Part shown: piece by piece, positions 15,102 to 24,205 of the stretch
How the letters are laid out: each line of letters starts with the position of its first letter
Position numbering within the stretch: the stretch's first letter is position 1
Assembly: GCF_001424165.1 (NCBI RefSeq)
Contig: NZ_LMOJ01000028.1
Span: 62,001 to 126,000, forward strand
Reading direction: 5' to 3'
Length of the DNA stretch: 64,000 nucleotides
Origin: Massilia sp. Leaf139
GTDB lineage: Bacteria > Pseudomonadota > Gammaproteobacteria > Burkholderiales > Burkholderiaceae_D
The notes under the pieces: generated by a model
What the model saw: the letters and a program-made list of their open reading frames with translations, nothing else
Databases searched by the model: none
Told to the model about the DNA's origin: nothing
Position numbers and translations under genes: made by a program

Positions 15102-18100
15102 ATGCCTTTCGACCTCAAAAAGCACCTCCCGAAACCCGGTACCCGTTTCGTCCTGCCCGCCCTGGCGGGTTCGTCCGACGCCTATGCGCTGGCGGTCGCC
15201 GGCCTTGCCTTCAAAGCTGAAAAACGCATCCTGACCGTCGTCGTGGCCAATGCCAGCGACGGCCAGCGCCTGCTCGACGAAATCGCCTGGTTCGCCGACG
15301 GCAAGCTAGCCTGCCACCTGCTGCCGGACTGGGAAACCCTGCCCTACGACGCCTTCTCGCCGCACCAGGATCTGGTGTCCGAGCGCCTGGCGACGCTGCA
15401 CGAGATCCGCAACGGCCAGTGCGACGTGCTGGTGGTGCCGGCGACGACCGCGCTGGTGCGCCTGGCGCCGCCATCTTTCCTGGCCGCGTACACCTTCTTC
15501 TTCCGCCAGGGCGAGCACCTCGACGAAGCGAAGCTGAAGGCCCAGCTGACCCTGGCCGGCTACTCGCACGTGTCGCAGGTGATGTCGCCCGGCGAATACT
15601 CGGTGCGCGGCGGCCTGATCGACCTGTTCCCGATGGGCTCGGCCCTGCCCTACCGCCTCGACCTGTTCGGCGACGAGATCGAGACCATCCGCACGTTTGA
15701 CGCCGACACCCAGCGTTCGCTGTATCCGGTGCGCGAAGTGCGCCTGCTGCCGGGCCGCGAATTCCCGATGGACGAAGCGGCGCGCACGAGCTTCCGCAGC
15801 CGCTGGCGCGAGCGCTTCGAAGGCGACCCGTCGAGGTCTCCGGTGTACAAGGACATCGGCAGCGGCATCGCCTCGGCCGGCATCGAATACTACCTGCCGC
15901 TGTTCTTCGAAGAGACGGCGACCCTGTTCGATTACCTGCCCGAGGACAGCCCGCTGGCCCTGGTGGGCGACATCGACGCGGCCATCGCGCGCTTCTGGAC
16001 GGACACCGAATCGCGCTACCGCTTCCTGAAGAGCGACCGCGAACGCCCGCTGCTGGAGCCGCGCGAACTGTTCCTGTCGAGCGAGCAGTTCTTCACCTGC
16101 GCCAAGCCGCACGGGCGCTGGAACATCGCGCGCGACGCCAATGCGCCGGCCTCCGAGCTGTCGGCGCCGATTCCCGACGTCGCCGTCAACCGCCGCCTGG
16201 AAGACCCGCTGGCGCCGCTGCGCGCATTCATCGCCCGTACCGGCTGCCGCGTGATGATCTGCGCGGAGTCGAACGGCCGCCGCGAGACCCTGCAGCAGTA
16301 CTTCAACGAATACCATTTCGACGTCACGCCGGTCGAAGGCTTCGAAGGCATGCGCGCCAGCGATGCCAAACTGGCGCTGGGCGTGGCGCCGCTGCAGGCC
16401 GGCTTCGAGCTGCTGGAAGAATCGAGCGGCTGCATCGCCTTCATCACCGAGACCGAGCTGTATGCCGGCTCGGGCCGGCGCGCCGGCAAGAAGAAGCAGG
16501 AAGCCTCCAGCCAGGTCGAGTCGATGGTGCGCGACCTGTCGGAGCTGAAGATCGGCGACCCGGTGGTGCACATCAATCACGGCATCGGCCGGTACATGGG
16601 CCTGATCTCGATGGACTTGGGCGAAGGCGAGATGGAGTTCCTGCATCTCGAGTACGCCAAGGACACCAAGCTGTATGTGCCAGTCTCGCAGCTGCACGTG
16701 ATTTCGCGCTACTCCGGCACCTCGCCCGAAGACGCACCGCTGCACTCGCTCGGCTCCGGCCAGTGGGACAAGGCGAAACGCAAGGCCGCCGAGCAGGTGC
16801 GCGACACCGCGGCCGAACTGCTCAACCTGTACGCGCGGCGCGCGGCGCGCACCGGCCACTCCTTCGAATATTCCGCCACCGACTACGAGAATTTCGCCCA
16901 GAGCTTCGGCTTCGACGAGACGCCGGATCAGGCCGAAGCGATCGCCAACGTCATCAAGGACATGACCTCGGGCCGGCCGATGGATCGCCTGGTCTGCGGC
17001 GACGTCGGCTTCGGCAAGACCGAGGTCGCCCTGCGCGCCGCCTTCATCGCCGTCATGGGCGGCAAGCAGGTCGCCATCCTGGCGCCGACCACGCTGCTGG
17101 CCGAGCAGCACGCGCAAACCTTCGCCGACCGCTTCGCCGACTGGCCGGTGAAGATCGCCGAGCTCTCGCGCTTCCGTACCGGGAAGGAGATCAACAACGC
17201 GATCAAGGGCATGGCCGACGGCACGCTCGACATCGTGATCGGCACCCACAAACTGCTGTCGCCGGATGTGAAGTTCACGCGCCTGGGGCTGGTCATCATC
17301 GACGAGGAACACCGCTTCGGCGTGCGCCAGAAAGAGGCGCTGAAAGCCCTGCGCGCCGAAGTCGACGTGCTGACCCTGACCGCGACGCCGATTCCGCGCA
17401 CGCTGGGCATGGCTTTAGAGGGCCTGCGCGACTTTTCCATCATCGCCACCGCGCCGCAAAAGCGCCTGGCGATCAAGACCTTCGTTCGCAGCGAGGACGG
17501 CTCCGTCATCCGCGAGGCCTGCCTGCGCGAGCTGAAACGCGGCGGCCAGATCTACTTCCTGCACAACGAAGTCGACACCATCGAGAACCGCCTGTCGATG
17601 CTGAGGGAACTCTTGCCGGAAGCGCGCATCGGCGTCGCCCACGGCCAGATGCACGAGCGCGACCTGGAAAAGGTGATGCGCGATTTCGTGGCCCAGCGCT
17701 TCAACATCCTGCTGTGCACGACCATCATCGAGACCGGCATCGATGTGCCGACCGCGAACACGATCATCATGCACCGCGCCGACAAGTTCGGCCTCGCCCA
17801 GCTGCACCAGCTGCGCGGGCGCGTCGGCCGTTCGCACCACCAGGCCTATGCCTATCTGCTGGTGAACGACGTGTCGAACCTGACCAAGCAGGCGCAGCGC
17901 CGGCTCGATGCGATCCAGGCGATGGAGGAACTGGGCAGCGGCTTCTATCTCGCCATGCACGACCTCGAGATTCGCGGCGCCGGCGAAGTGCTGGGCGAGA
18001 ACCAGTCCGGCGAGATGCTGGAGATCGGCTTCCAGCTGTATTCCGACATGCTCAACGAGGCGGTGCGCGCGCTCAAGGCCGGCAAGGAGCCGGACCTGGC

Positions 18101-18548
18101 GGCGCCGCTGTCCTCGACCACCGAGATCAACCTGCACGTCCCGGCCCTGCTGCCGGCCGACTTCTGCGGCGACGTCCATGAGCGCCTGTCGATCTACAAA
18201 CGCCTGGCCAATTGCGAAAGCCAGGGCAAGATCGACGACATGCAGGAAGAGCTGATCGACCGCTTCGGCAAGCTGCCCGAGCAGGTCAAGGCGCTGATCG
18301 AAACGCACCGCCTGCGCATCGCGGCCAAGACCGTCGGCATCGTCAAGATCGACGCCCACGGCGAGGCCGCCAACCTGCAGTTCATGGAGAAGCCGCCGAT
18401 CGACCCGATCAAGATCATCACCCTGATCCAGAAGAACCGCCACATCAAGCTGGCCGGCCAGGACAAGCTGCGCATCACGGCCGCCATGCCCGACCTGGCG
18501 GCGCGCGTGCTGCAGGTGAAGCAAACGATCAAGCAACTGCTGGCATGA
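15102..18548 (+). CDS. mfd: transcription-repair coupling factor
   Basis: A 1148-residue full-length Mfd. The N-terminal UvrB-homology region is followed by the RNA polymerase-interacting domain around residues 480-560 (GDPVVHINHGIGRY). The DNA translocase module follows with Walker A GDVGFGKTE near residue 630 and DEEHRFG near 735, then helicase motifs including TATPIPRTL, and a C-terminal TRCF domain. It displaces stalled RNA polymerase and recruits UvrA. A TATAAT box lies at 15058-15063 with no clear -35. The stop overlaps the serB reading region, so both are probably co-transcribed. Confidence 0.97.
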   Translation: MPFDLKKHLPKPGTRFVLPALAGSSDAYALAVAGLAFKAEKRILTVVVANASDGQRLLDEIAWFADGKLACHLLPDWETLPYDAFSPHQDLVSERLATLHEIRNGQCDVLVVPATTALVRLAPPSFLAAYTFFFRQGEHLDEAKLKAQLTLAGYSHVSQVMSPGEYSVRGGLIDLFPMGSALPYRLDLFGDEIETIRTFDADTQRSLYPVREVRLLPGREFPMDEAARTSFRSRWRERFEGDPSRSPVYKDIGSGIASAGIEYYLPLFFEETATLFDYLPEDSPLALVGDIDAAIARFWTDTESRYRFLKSDRERPLLEPRELFLSSEQFFTCAKPHGRWNIARDANAPASELSAPIPDVAVNRRLEDPLAPLRAFIARTGCRVMICAESNGRRETLQQYFNEYHFDVTPVEGFEGMRASDAKLALGVAPLQAGFELLEESSGCIAFITETELYAGSGRRAGKKKQEASSQVESMVRDLSELKIGDPVVHINHGIGRYMGLISMDLGEGEMEFLHLEYAKDTKLYVPVSQLHVISRYSGTSPEDAPLHSLGSGQWDKAKRKAAEQVRDTAAELLNLYARRAARTGHSFEYSATDYENFAQSFGFDETPDQAEAIANVIKDMTSGRPMDRLVCGDVGFGKTEVALRAAFIAVMGGKQVAILAPTTLLAEQHAQTFADRFADWPVKIAELSRFRTGKEINNAIKGMADGTLDIVIGTHKLLSPDVKFTRLGLVIIDEEHRFGVRQKEALKALRAEVDVLTLTATPIPRTLGMALEGLRDFSIIATAPQKRLAIKTFVRSEDGSVIREACLRELKRGGQIYFLHNEVDTIENRLSMLRELLPEARIGVAHGQMHERDLEKVMRDFVAQRFNILLCTTIIETGIDVPTANTIIMHRADKFGLAQLHQLRGRVGRSHHQAYAYLLVNDVSNLTKQAQRRLDAIQAMEELGSGFYLAMHDLEIRGAGEVLGENQSGEMLEIGFQLYSDMLNEAVRALKAGKEPDLAAPLSSTTEINLHVPALLPADFCGDVHERLSIYKRLANCESQGKIDDMQEELIDRFGKLPEQVKALIETHRLRIAAKTVGIVKIDAHGEAANLQFMEKPPIDPIKIITLIQKNRHIKLAGQDKLRITAAMPDLAARVLQVKQTIKQLLA

Positions 18549-18568
18549 GCGAAGATGGGAACAAGGGA

Positions 18569-19414
18569 ATGAACCTGATATTACAAGGGCCGCACGCGGC
18601 GGCCGACGACCTGCATGCGCTGGCCGCCCTGGCGGGTGCCGAACGTATTTCCCCGCTCTCCCCGGCCGCTCTGCGCGCGGAAGGCGTCGCCGCCACGCCG
18701 GACGTCGTCGCGGCCGTGCAGGCGGCCGCGCTGGCCGCGCAGGTGGACGCGACCTTCATCGCGCCCGGACGCACGCTGGCCGATTTTTCCCTGGTGGCGA
18801 TGGACATGGATTCGACCCTGATCACGATCGAATGCATCGACGAGATCGCGGACATGCAGGGGTTGAAGGCGCAGGTCTCGGAGATCACGGAAGCGGCCAT
18901 GCGCGGCGAACTCGATTTCGCCGCCAGCCTGACGCGCCGCGTCGCCCTGCTCGCCGGTCTGGAAGCGGCGGCGCTCGAACGCGTCTACGAAGAACGCCTG
19001 CGCCTGTCGCCGGGGGCCGAGCGCATGCTCGCCGCGGTGCAGGCGGCCGGATTGAAAACGCTGCTGGTGTCGGGCGGCTTCACCTTCTTCACCGACCGCC
19101 TGAATACCCGCCTGGGCCTCGACTACACGCACGCCAACGTGCTCGAAGTCGAGGACGGCCGCCTGACCGGACGCGTGGTGGGCGGCATCGTCGATGCCGA
19201 GGAAAAGATGCGCACCGTGCAGCGCGTCTGCGCCGAGCTGGGCGTGCCGACTGCGCGGGCGATCGTGATGGGCGACGGCGCCAACGACCTCAAGATGATG
19301 TCCGTGGGCGGGCTGTCGGTCGCCTTCCGCGCCAAGCCGGTGGTGCGGACGCAGGCGGATGTGGCGCTCAATTTCAGCGGGCTGGATGGGGTGCTGGCGG
19401 TGCTGGCGACTTGA
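18569..19414 (+). CDS. serB: phosphoserine phosphatase
   Basis: About 281 residues. The HAD nucleophile motif is DMDSTLITIECIDE, followed by the SGGFTFF motif II and the GDGANDLKMM motif IV, all standard for SerB, which performs the last step of serine synthesis. An N-terminal regulatory segment of about 75 residues precedes the HAD domain. I chose the ATG at 18569 for its GGGA 9 bp upstream; an ATG at 18545 overlaps the mfd stop (ATGA) and would add eight residues. Confidence 0.93.
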   Translation: MNLILQGPHAAADDLHALAALAGAERISPLSPAALRAEGVAATPDVVAAVQAAALAAQVDATFIAPGRTLADFSLVAMDMDSTLITIECIDEIADMQGLKAQVSEITEAAMRGELDFAASLTRRVALLAGLEAAALERVYEERLRLSPGAERMLAAVQAAGLKTLLVSGGFTFFTDRLNTRLGLDYTHANVLEVEDGRLTGRVVGGIVDAEEKMRTVQRVCAELGVPTARAIVMGDGANDLKMMSVGGLSVAFRAKPVVRTQADVALNFSGLDGVLAVLAT

Positions 19415-19440
19415 ATACCACCATCGTATGCAGCAGGCCA

Positions 19441-19470
19441 TAGGGTGGGCGGGAGACCCGCCCACCCTAT
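19441..19470. repeat. REP-like inverted repeat downstream of serB
   Basis: A perfect 13-bp stem (TAGGGTGGGCGGG and its complement) with a 3-base loop. The core matches the repeat family at about 21.0, 33.5, 46.5 and 63.6 kb. With no T-run it may slow or stabilise the serB transcript end rather than act as a classical terminator. Confidence 0.7.
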
Positions 19471-19678
19471 ATCCAACCGCAAGCAATCGCGCCATGATCT
19501 CGCGGACTCGCACTTGATGCCCCACGCGCATTGAATCAAACAAACAATTGCTGAACCGCAAGCGAATTCTCATCAATATCTGCGCAAACGCAAACCCTCT
19601 AATGTGCATCCCTTGAGTCGACCGCCCTCCCAGGGCTAGATTGGATTGATATTCAATTCCTTCCCTGGAGCGTCGATC

Positions 19679-20977
19679 ATGAAACAGGTTTTACCGGCCG
19701 CGTCAGCCGATGGGGCCCCACGCCGTCGCCATTTCCTGAAGGCGGGCCCCTTGCTGGCAGCCTCGCTCGCGGTGCCGGCCTTGCCGGTGCGCGCCCAGAC
19801 GGGCGGCGGCATCCGCTGGTGCGGCACCTGGGGCGCGGCCCCGGCCGGGCCGCCGCCGTCGGGCAGCATCCAGACCTATGCGAGCCAGACCCTGCGCCTG
19901 ATCGTGCGCACCAGCATCGGCGGCAGCCGGGTGCGCATCCGCGTGTCCAACGAGATGGGATCGGCGCCGCTGCGCATCGGCCGCGCCAGCATCGCCCTCC
20001 GTTCCAGCGGCGCGGCCGTGAACCAGTCCAGCCTGCGCGAATTGCGCTTCGGCGGCGCGACCTCGGTGACGATTCCGGCGCGGGCGCCGGCCGTCTCCGA
20101 CCCGCTCGACTTCGTCGTGCCGGCCCAGGCCGACCTGGCGATCAGCCTGTATCTGTCCGGCAGTGTGCAAGGCACGACGCTGCACAACGCGGCGCTGCAG
20201 ATCAGCTATGTGTCGCCCGGCGGCGACTATACCTCCAGCGTCTCGATGCCGGTCTCGCGCACGCTGTCGTCCTGGCCCTTCCTCACCGAGGTCGACGTGA
20301 ATACCGCCGTGCCTTGCCTGGTGGCCCTGGGCGACTCGATCACCGACGGCCAGGGCAGCACCAGCAACGCCAACCGGCGCTGGCCCGACTACCTGGCGCG
20401 GCGCCTGCAATCCTCCCTGGGCAGCGCCGGGCGCATCGGCGTCGTCAACCGGGGGATCAGCGGCAACTCCATGCTCACCGACTACCCGAATGCCCTGCTC
20501 GCCGGTTATGCCACGCTCGAGCGCTTCGACCGCGACGTGCTGGCCACCAGCGGCGTGCGCTACCTCATTACGCTCATCGGCATCAATGACATCTGCTATA
20601 GCTCTGGCTCGAACCCGATCCCGGCCGACGAGCTCATCGCCGGCTACCGCCAGCTGATCTCGCGCGCCCAGGCGCGGGACATCACCATCATCGGGGCGAC
20701 GCTGCCGCCCTTCGAGGGCTTCGTCTACTACACGACGGCGCGCGAACGGGTGCGGCGCGCCGTCAACGACTGGATGCGCGCCAGCGGTGAATTCGACGCC
20801 TTGCTCGACGTCGAGGCGGCCCTGCGCGACCCGGCGCGGCCGACGCGCGTCCTGGCTGCCTACGACAGTGGCGACCATCTGCACCCGAGCGACGCCGGCT
20901 ACCAGGCGATCGCCAATGCCGTGCCGCTGGCGCCTTTCCTGTCCACGAATACCACTGCCGCCGAAGAGACCAGCTAA
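19679..20977 (+). CDS. Tat-exported SGNH/GDSL hydrolase
   Basis: A 432-residue secreted hydrolase. The ATG at 19679 has TGGAG 8 bp upstream. The N-terminus carries a twin-arginine motif RRHFLKA followed by a hydrophobic stretch and ALPVRAQ, indicating export of a folded enzyme by the Tat system. Residues about 45-210 form a beta-rich N-terminal domain. The SGNH domain has LGDSITDGQGS, NRGISGN, GINDI and DHLHPSD, so all four catalytic blocks are intact. Related proteins are esterases or rhamnogalacturonan-acetylesterase-like enzymes; the substrate here is unknown. Confidence 0.88.
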   Translation: MKQVLPAASADGAPRRRHFLKAGPLLAASLAVPALPVRAQTGGGIRWCGTWGAAPAGPPPSGSIQTYASQTLRLIVRTSIGGSRVRIRVSNEMGSAPLRIGRASIALRSSGAAVNQSSLRELRFGGATSVTIPARAPAVSDPLDFVVPAQADLAISLYLSGSVQGTTLHNAALQISYVSPGGDYTSSVSMPVSRTLSSWPFLTEVDVNTAVPCLVALGDSITDGQGSTSNANRRWPDYLARRLQSSLGSAGRIGVVNRGISGNSMLTDYPNALLAGYATLERFDRDVLATSGVRYLITLIGINDICYSSGSNPIPADELIAGYRQLISRAQARDITIIGATLPPFEGFVYYTTARERVRRAVNDWMRASGEFDALLDVEAALRDPARPTRVLAAYDSGDHLHPSDAGYQAIANAVPLAPFLSTNTTAAEETS

Positions 20978-20990
20978 GCTGCGCCGGGAT

Positions 20991-21235
20991 GTAGGGTGGG
21001 CGCCCTGTGCCCACGCGTAAGGGCTGCACCGTGTTGGCGTGGTCTTTCTTAGACTAAGAGCGCCTAACAAAACCGTCAGGGCAAGGCGCAGCGCCGAAGA
21101 CAGTACGAGGGTACGGCGAGGCGGTGCAACGCGGCCATGGCGGCGGTCGCAAAGCGAGCGTCGCTTTGTTTTGTCAGGCGCTCTAAAGCCAATGCGGTGC
21201 GGCGTTCATGCGTGGGCACGGGGCGCCCACCCTAC
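20991..21235. repeat. nested repeat: REP-like pair flanking a MITE-like element
   Basis: The outer arms 20991-21018 and 21208-21235 are inverted copies of the GTAGGGTGGGC...GCCCACGC repeat. Between them, 21057-21184 (128 bp) is bounded by 17-bp terminal inverted repeats beginning AGAGCGCCTAACAAAAC with one mismatch, and contains a GGCGCAGCGCCGAAGACAG-type segment. No transposase is encoded. This accounts for most of the 361-bp gap, in which I see no gene. Confidence 0.7.
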
Positions 21236-21338
21236 GCATCCTTGCCCGATCGTTTCGGTATGCCAGGTGTAACAAGCTGTAATTCCGCACCAAACATGGA
21301 CAGGAGCAAATTATCATGGGGTCATCAGGAGAACCGCC

Positions 21339-21758
21339 ATGAAAAAACTCATTCTTGTTCTTGCGTCGCTGGCCACGCTGGCTGGCTGCGCCACGCCAGG
21401 CCCCGGCCCGGCGAATTACGGCTCGCGCGCCTACGCCCAGCCGGCCGATCCGAACGGCTGGCAGGTCGTCTCGGTGACCCCGGTACCGCTCGGTACCGGC
21501 GAGCGTGCCGGCGATGCCGGCGTCGTCACCAGCTCCAATGTGGCCGTCAATCCGGCCCCGGTCGTCCCTGGCCGGCCGGTCTACGGTGCCGCGCCGCCGT
21601 ATGGACAGACGGTGTATGGGCCGCCGATCTATGCGCCGGCGCCCGTGATCGTGCAGGATCCGTACTGGTATCCGCCGGTCTCGATCGGCCTGGGCTTCAG
21701 CTTCGGCAAGAGCTGGGGCGGACACCGCTATCACCACCGCGGCTACCGCCGCCGCTGA
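21339..21758 (+). CDS. hypothetical lipoprotein with Pro/Tyr-rich tail
   Basis: A 139-residue predicted lipoprotein with signal peptide MKKLILVLASLATLAG and lipobox cysteine at residue 17. The mature chain is rich in Pro, Gly and Tyr, ending in a basic, His/Arg-rich stretch (HRYHHRGYRRR). No domain is recognised. An AGGAG ribosome site precedes the ATG and a strong terminator follows, so it is a single-gene unit. Confidence 0.8.
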   Translation: MKKLILVLASLATLAGCATPGPGPANYGSRAYAQPADPNGWQVVSVTPVPLGTGERAGDAGVVTSSNVAVNPAPVVPGRPVYGAAPPYGQTVYGPPIYAPAPVIVQDPYWYPPVSIGLGFSFGKSWGGHRYHHRGYRRR

Positions 21759-21816
21759 GCCGTAAGCGGCATGGCAGCGGCGTCATCGCCCTGCCGCAAA
21801 CATGCAACAAAACAGG

Positions 21817-21842
21817 AAGGCCGCACATGTGCGGCCTTTTTT
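21817..21842 (+). terminator. rho-independent terminator after the lipoprotein gene
   Basis: A self-complementary stem of AAGGCCGCACA and TGTGCGGCCTT is followed by a T-run. It lies about 60 bp after the stop codon. Confidence 0.85.
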
Positions 21843-21928
21843 AATGTGCGCTTTATACGCGTGTTTCCTTACCGTTTTCTTACGTTTTATTATCTGTTGT
21901 ACATGGTGCAATGCGTCATAGCAATCGT

Positions 21929-21957
21929 TTGCTGCGGATCAATTGCTAATCTACAAT
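21929..21957 (+). promoter_or_regulatory. sigma70 promoter of the liv operon
   Basis: A TTGCTG -35 (21929-21934), a 17-bp spacer and a TACAAT -10 (21952-21957) lie about 85 bp before the livK start in locally AT-rich DNA. Confidence 0.6.
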
Positions 21958-22041
21958 CGATTGGTCGATGGGTACCCAGGTGGCATTTTTCCACCGCTGC
22001 CCGGCGTACGGCACGACCAAAAACACACTACGGAGACGGCA

Positions 22042-23199
22042 ATGAATTTCAAGTTGAAGGCATTGGTTGCAGGGGTAGCACTGGGTTTTTCGATGTCCGG
22101 CATGGCGCAGGAGCCGATCAAGATCGGCGTCTCGGGCCCCTTCACGGGCGGTTCGGCGCCAATGGGCGTGTCGATGCGTGACGGCGTCAAACTGGCCGTC
22201 AACGAAATCAACGCCACCGGCGGCGTCCTCGGCCGCAAGATCCAGCTGATCGAACGCGACGACGAGGCGAAGAACGAACGCGGCGTGCAGATCGCCCAGG
22301 AGCTGATCAACAAGGAACGTGTCGTCGCTACCGTCGGCTACATCAACACCGGCGTCGCGCAAGCTTCGCAGCGCTTCTACCAGCAAGCGCAGATCCCCGT
22401 CATCAACAACGTCGCCACGGGTTCCATCATCACCCAGCAATTCGCCACCCAGCCGACGAACTTCGTCTTCCGCAATTCCGCCAGCGACCAGATCCAGTCG
22501 CAAATGATCGTCGACGAGGCGATCGGCCGCCGCGGCTTCAAGAAGGTCGCCATCCTGGCCGACTCGACCAACTACGGCCAGCTCGGCCGCGCCGACCTGG
22601 AAAAGGCGCTCGACAAGAAAGGCATCAAGCCGGTCGCGATCGAGAAATACAACCTGCAGGACGTCGACATGACCTCGCAGCTGCTGAAGGCCAAGCAGGC
22701 CGGCGCCGAGGCCGTGCTCACCTACGGCATCGGCCCCGAGCTGGCGCAAATCGCCAACGGCATGGAGAAGCTGGGCTGGAAGGTGCCGATGATCGGCAGC
22801 TGGACGCTGGCCATGGCCAACTTCGTCGACAACGCCGGCAAGAACGGCGAAGGCACGCGCATGCCGCAGACCTTCATCCAGGATCCGAACACGCCCAAGC
22901 GCAAGGCCTTCATCGACGCCTACGTCAAGGCCTACAACCCGCCGGGCGGCCGCATGCCGTCGGCGGTGTCGGCAGCCCAGGGCTACGACTCGATCCTGCT
23001 GCTGGCCGCGGCCATCAAGCAGGCCGGTTCGACCGAAGGCCCGAAGATCGTCGCCGCACTCGAGAACCTCAATACCAAGGTCGATGGCGTCGTCACCACC
23101 TACGACAAGCCGTACACCAAGACCGACCACGAAGCCATCAACTTCAACAACACGGTGTTCGGCGAAGTGCGCGGCGGCCGCGTGATCCACGCCAAGTAA
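22042..23199 (+). CDS. livK: branched-chain amino acid ABC transporter, periplasmic binding protein
   Basis: A 385-residue binding protein with a Sec signal peptide ending SMSGMAQ (about 23 residues) and a type I periplasmic-binding fold starting IKIGVSGPFTGGSAPMG. It captures Leu/Ile/Val or a related amino acid in the periplasm for the downstream permease genes. The start at 22042 has a GGAG-type site. A 115-bp gap with a hairpin separates it from livH, a common arrangement giving more binding protein than membrane components. Confidence 0.92.
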   Translation: MNFKLKALVAGVALGFSMSGMAQEPIKIGVSGPFTGGSAPMGVSMRDGVKLAVNEINATGGVLGRKIQLIERDDEAKNERGVQIAQELINKERVVATVGYINTGVAQASQRFYQQAQIPVINNVATGSIITQQFATQPTNFVFRNSASDQIQSQMIVDEAIGRRGFKKVAILADSTNYGQLGRADLEKALDKKGIKPVAIEKYNLQDVDMTSQLLKAKQAGAEAVLTYGIGPELAQIANGMEKLGWKVPMIGSWTLAMANFVDNAGKNGEGTRMPQTFIQDPNTPKRKAFIDAYVKAYNPPGGRMPSAVSAAQGYDSILLLAAAIKQAGSTEGPKIVAALENLNTKVDGVVTTYDKPYTKTDHEAINFNNTVFGEVRGGRVIHAK

Positions 23200-23224
23200 G
23201 GCAGCGCCAGCATCGTATCGATCG

Positions 23225-23258
23225 TGGCCAGCCTGGTAACGCCCAGCTGGCCATTTTC
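23225..23258 (+). terminator. livK-livH intercistronic hairpin (possible partial terminator)
   Basis: The arms TGGCCAGC and GCTGGCCA with a 13-base loop are followed by TTTTCTTG. It probably reduces read-through or protects the livK message. Confidence 0.4.
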
Positions 23259-23314
23259 TTGTTGACCGGACGCGTCGCGCATCAGCGTGCGCCTCCCAAA
23301 GGTGGAACCCCAAG

Positions 23315-24205
23315 ATGGATATCCTTCTGCAGCTCGTCTTCAGCGGAATCGCGCTCGGCATGATCTATGCCGTCGTCGCCTTCGGCTATCAGCTTACCTT
23401 CGCCACATCCGGCACCCTCAATTTCGGCCAGGGCGAAGCCCTCATGCTGGGCGCACTGGTCGGCCTCTCCTTCGTGGGCGGCATCCACGGCGGCCCTTAC
23501 CTAAGCTACTGGGTCATGATCCCGCTGGTGATCATGTTCGGCGCGCTGCAGGGCATGTTCGTCGAATGGATCGGCGTGCGTCCGGCCATCAAGATCAAGT
23601 CCGAATTCGGCTGGATCATGTCGACTATCGCGCTGGCCATCATCTTCAAGAACGTCGCCGAGAACATCTGGGGCAAGGACGTGCTGCCCTTCCCGTCGCC
23701 GCTCTCCTCGGCGCCTTTCGAATTCATGGGCGCCAACGTGCAGCCGATGCAGGTGGCCGTCATCGTCGGCGCGCTGGCCATCATGCTGGCGGTCGAGCTC
23801 TTCAACCGCAAGTCGATCTACGGCAAGGCGGTGGTCGCCACCTCGAACGACCGCGACGCGGCCGGCCTGATGGGCATTAACACGGGCCGCGTGATCACCT
23901 TCTCGTACGCGCTGTCCTCGGCCACGGCGGCATTCGCCGGCGCCCTGATCGCGCCGCTCACGCTCACCAGCGCCACCATGGGCGCCTCGCTCGGCCTGAA
24001 GGCCTTCGCGGTCGCCATCATCGGCGGCTTGACCTCGGGCCTGGGCGCCATCGTCGGCGGCCTGATCCTGGGCATCGCGGAAGTCGCGACCGGCTACTAC
24101 ATCTCGACCGGCTACAAGGAAGTGCCGGGGCTGATCCTGCTGCTGCTGGTGCTGGCGATCAAACCGTCGGGCCTGTTCGGCAAGGCCGCGATCAAAAAGG
24201 TATGA
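23315..24205 (+). CDS. livH: branched-chain amino acid ABC permease
   Basis: A 296-residue integral membrane protein with about eight hydrophobic segments and the family hallmarks TLNFGQGEALMLGAL and AVAIIGGLTSGLGAIVGGL. It forms the inner-membrane channel with LivM. The stop overlaps the next ATG by four bases (ATGA), so the two are translationally coupled. Confidence 0.93.
   Translation: MDILLQLVFSGIALGMIYAVVAFGYQLTFATSGTLNFGQGEALMLGALVGLSFVGGIHGGPYLSYWVMIPLVIMFGALQGMFVEWIGVRPAIKIKSEFGWIMSTIALAIIFKNVAENIWGKDVLPFPSPLSSAPFEFMGANVQPMQVAVIVGALAIMLAVELFNRKSIYGKAVVATSNDRDAAGLMGINTGRVITFSYALSSATAAFAGALIAPLTLTSATMGASLGLKAFAVAIIGGLTSGLGAIVGGLILGIAEVATGYYISTGYKEVPGLILLLLVLAIKPSGLFGKAAIKKV

Noticed and set aside
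15306-18536. Long minus-strand frames opposite mfd
   Set aside because: Shadows of the fully recognisable mfd gene; no start context or domains.
19441-19470. Classical rho-independent terminator for serB
   Set aside because: A perfect stem but no T-run, and the sequence belongs to the intergenic repeat family, so it was listed as a repeat.
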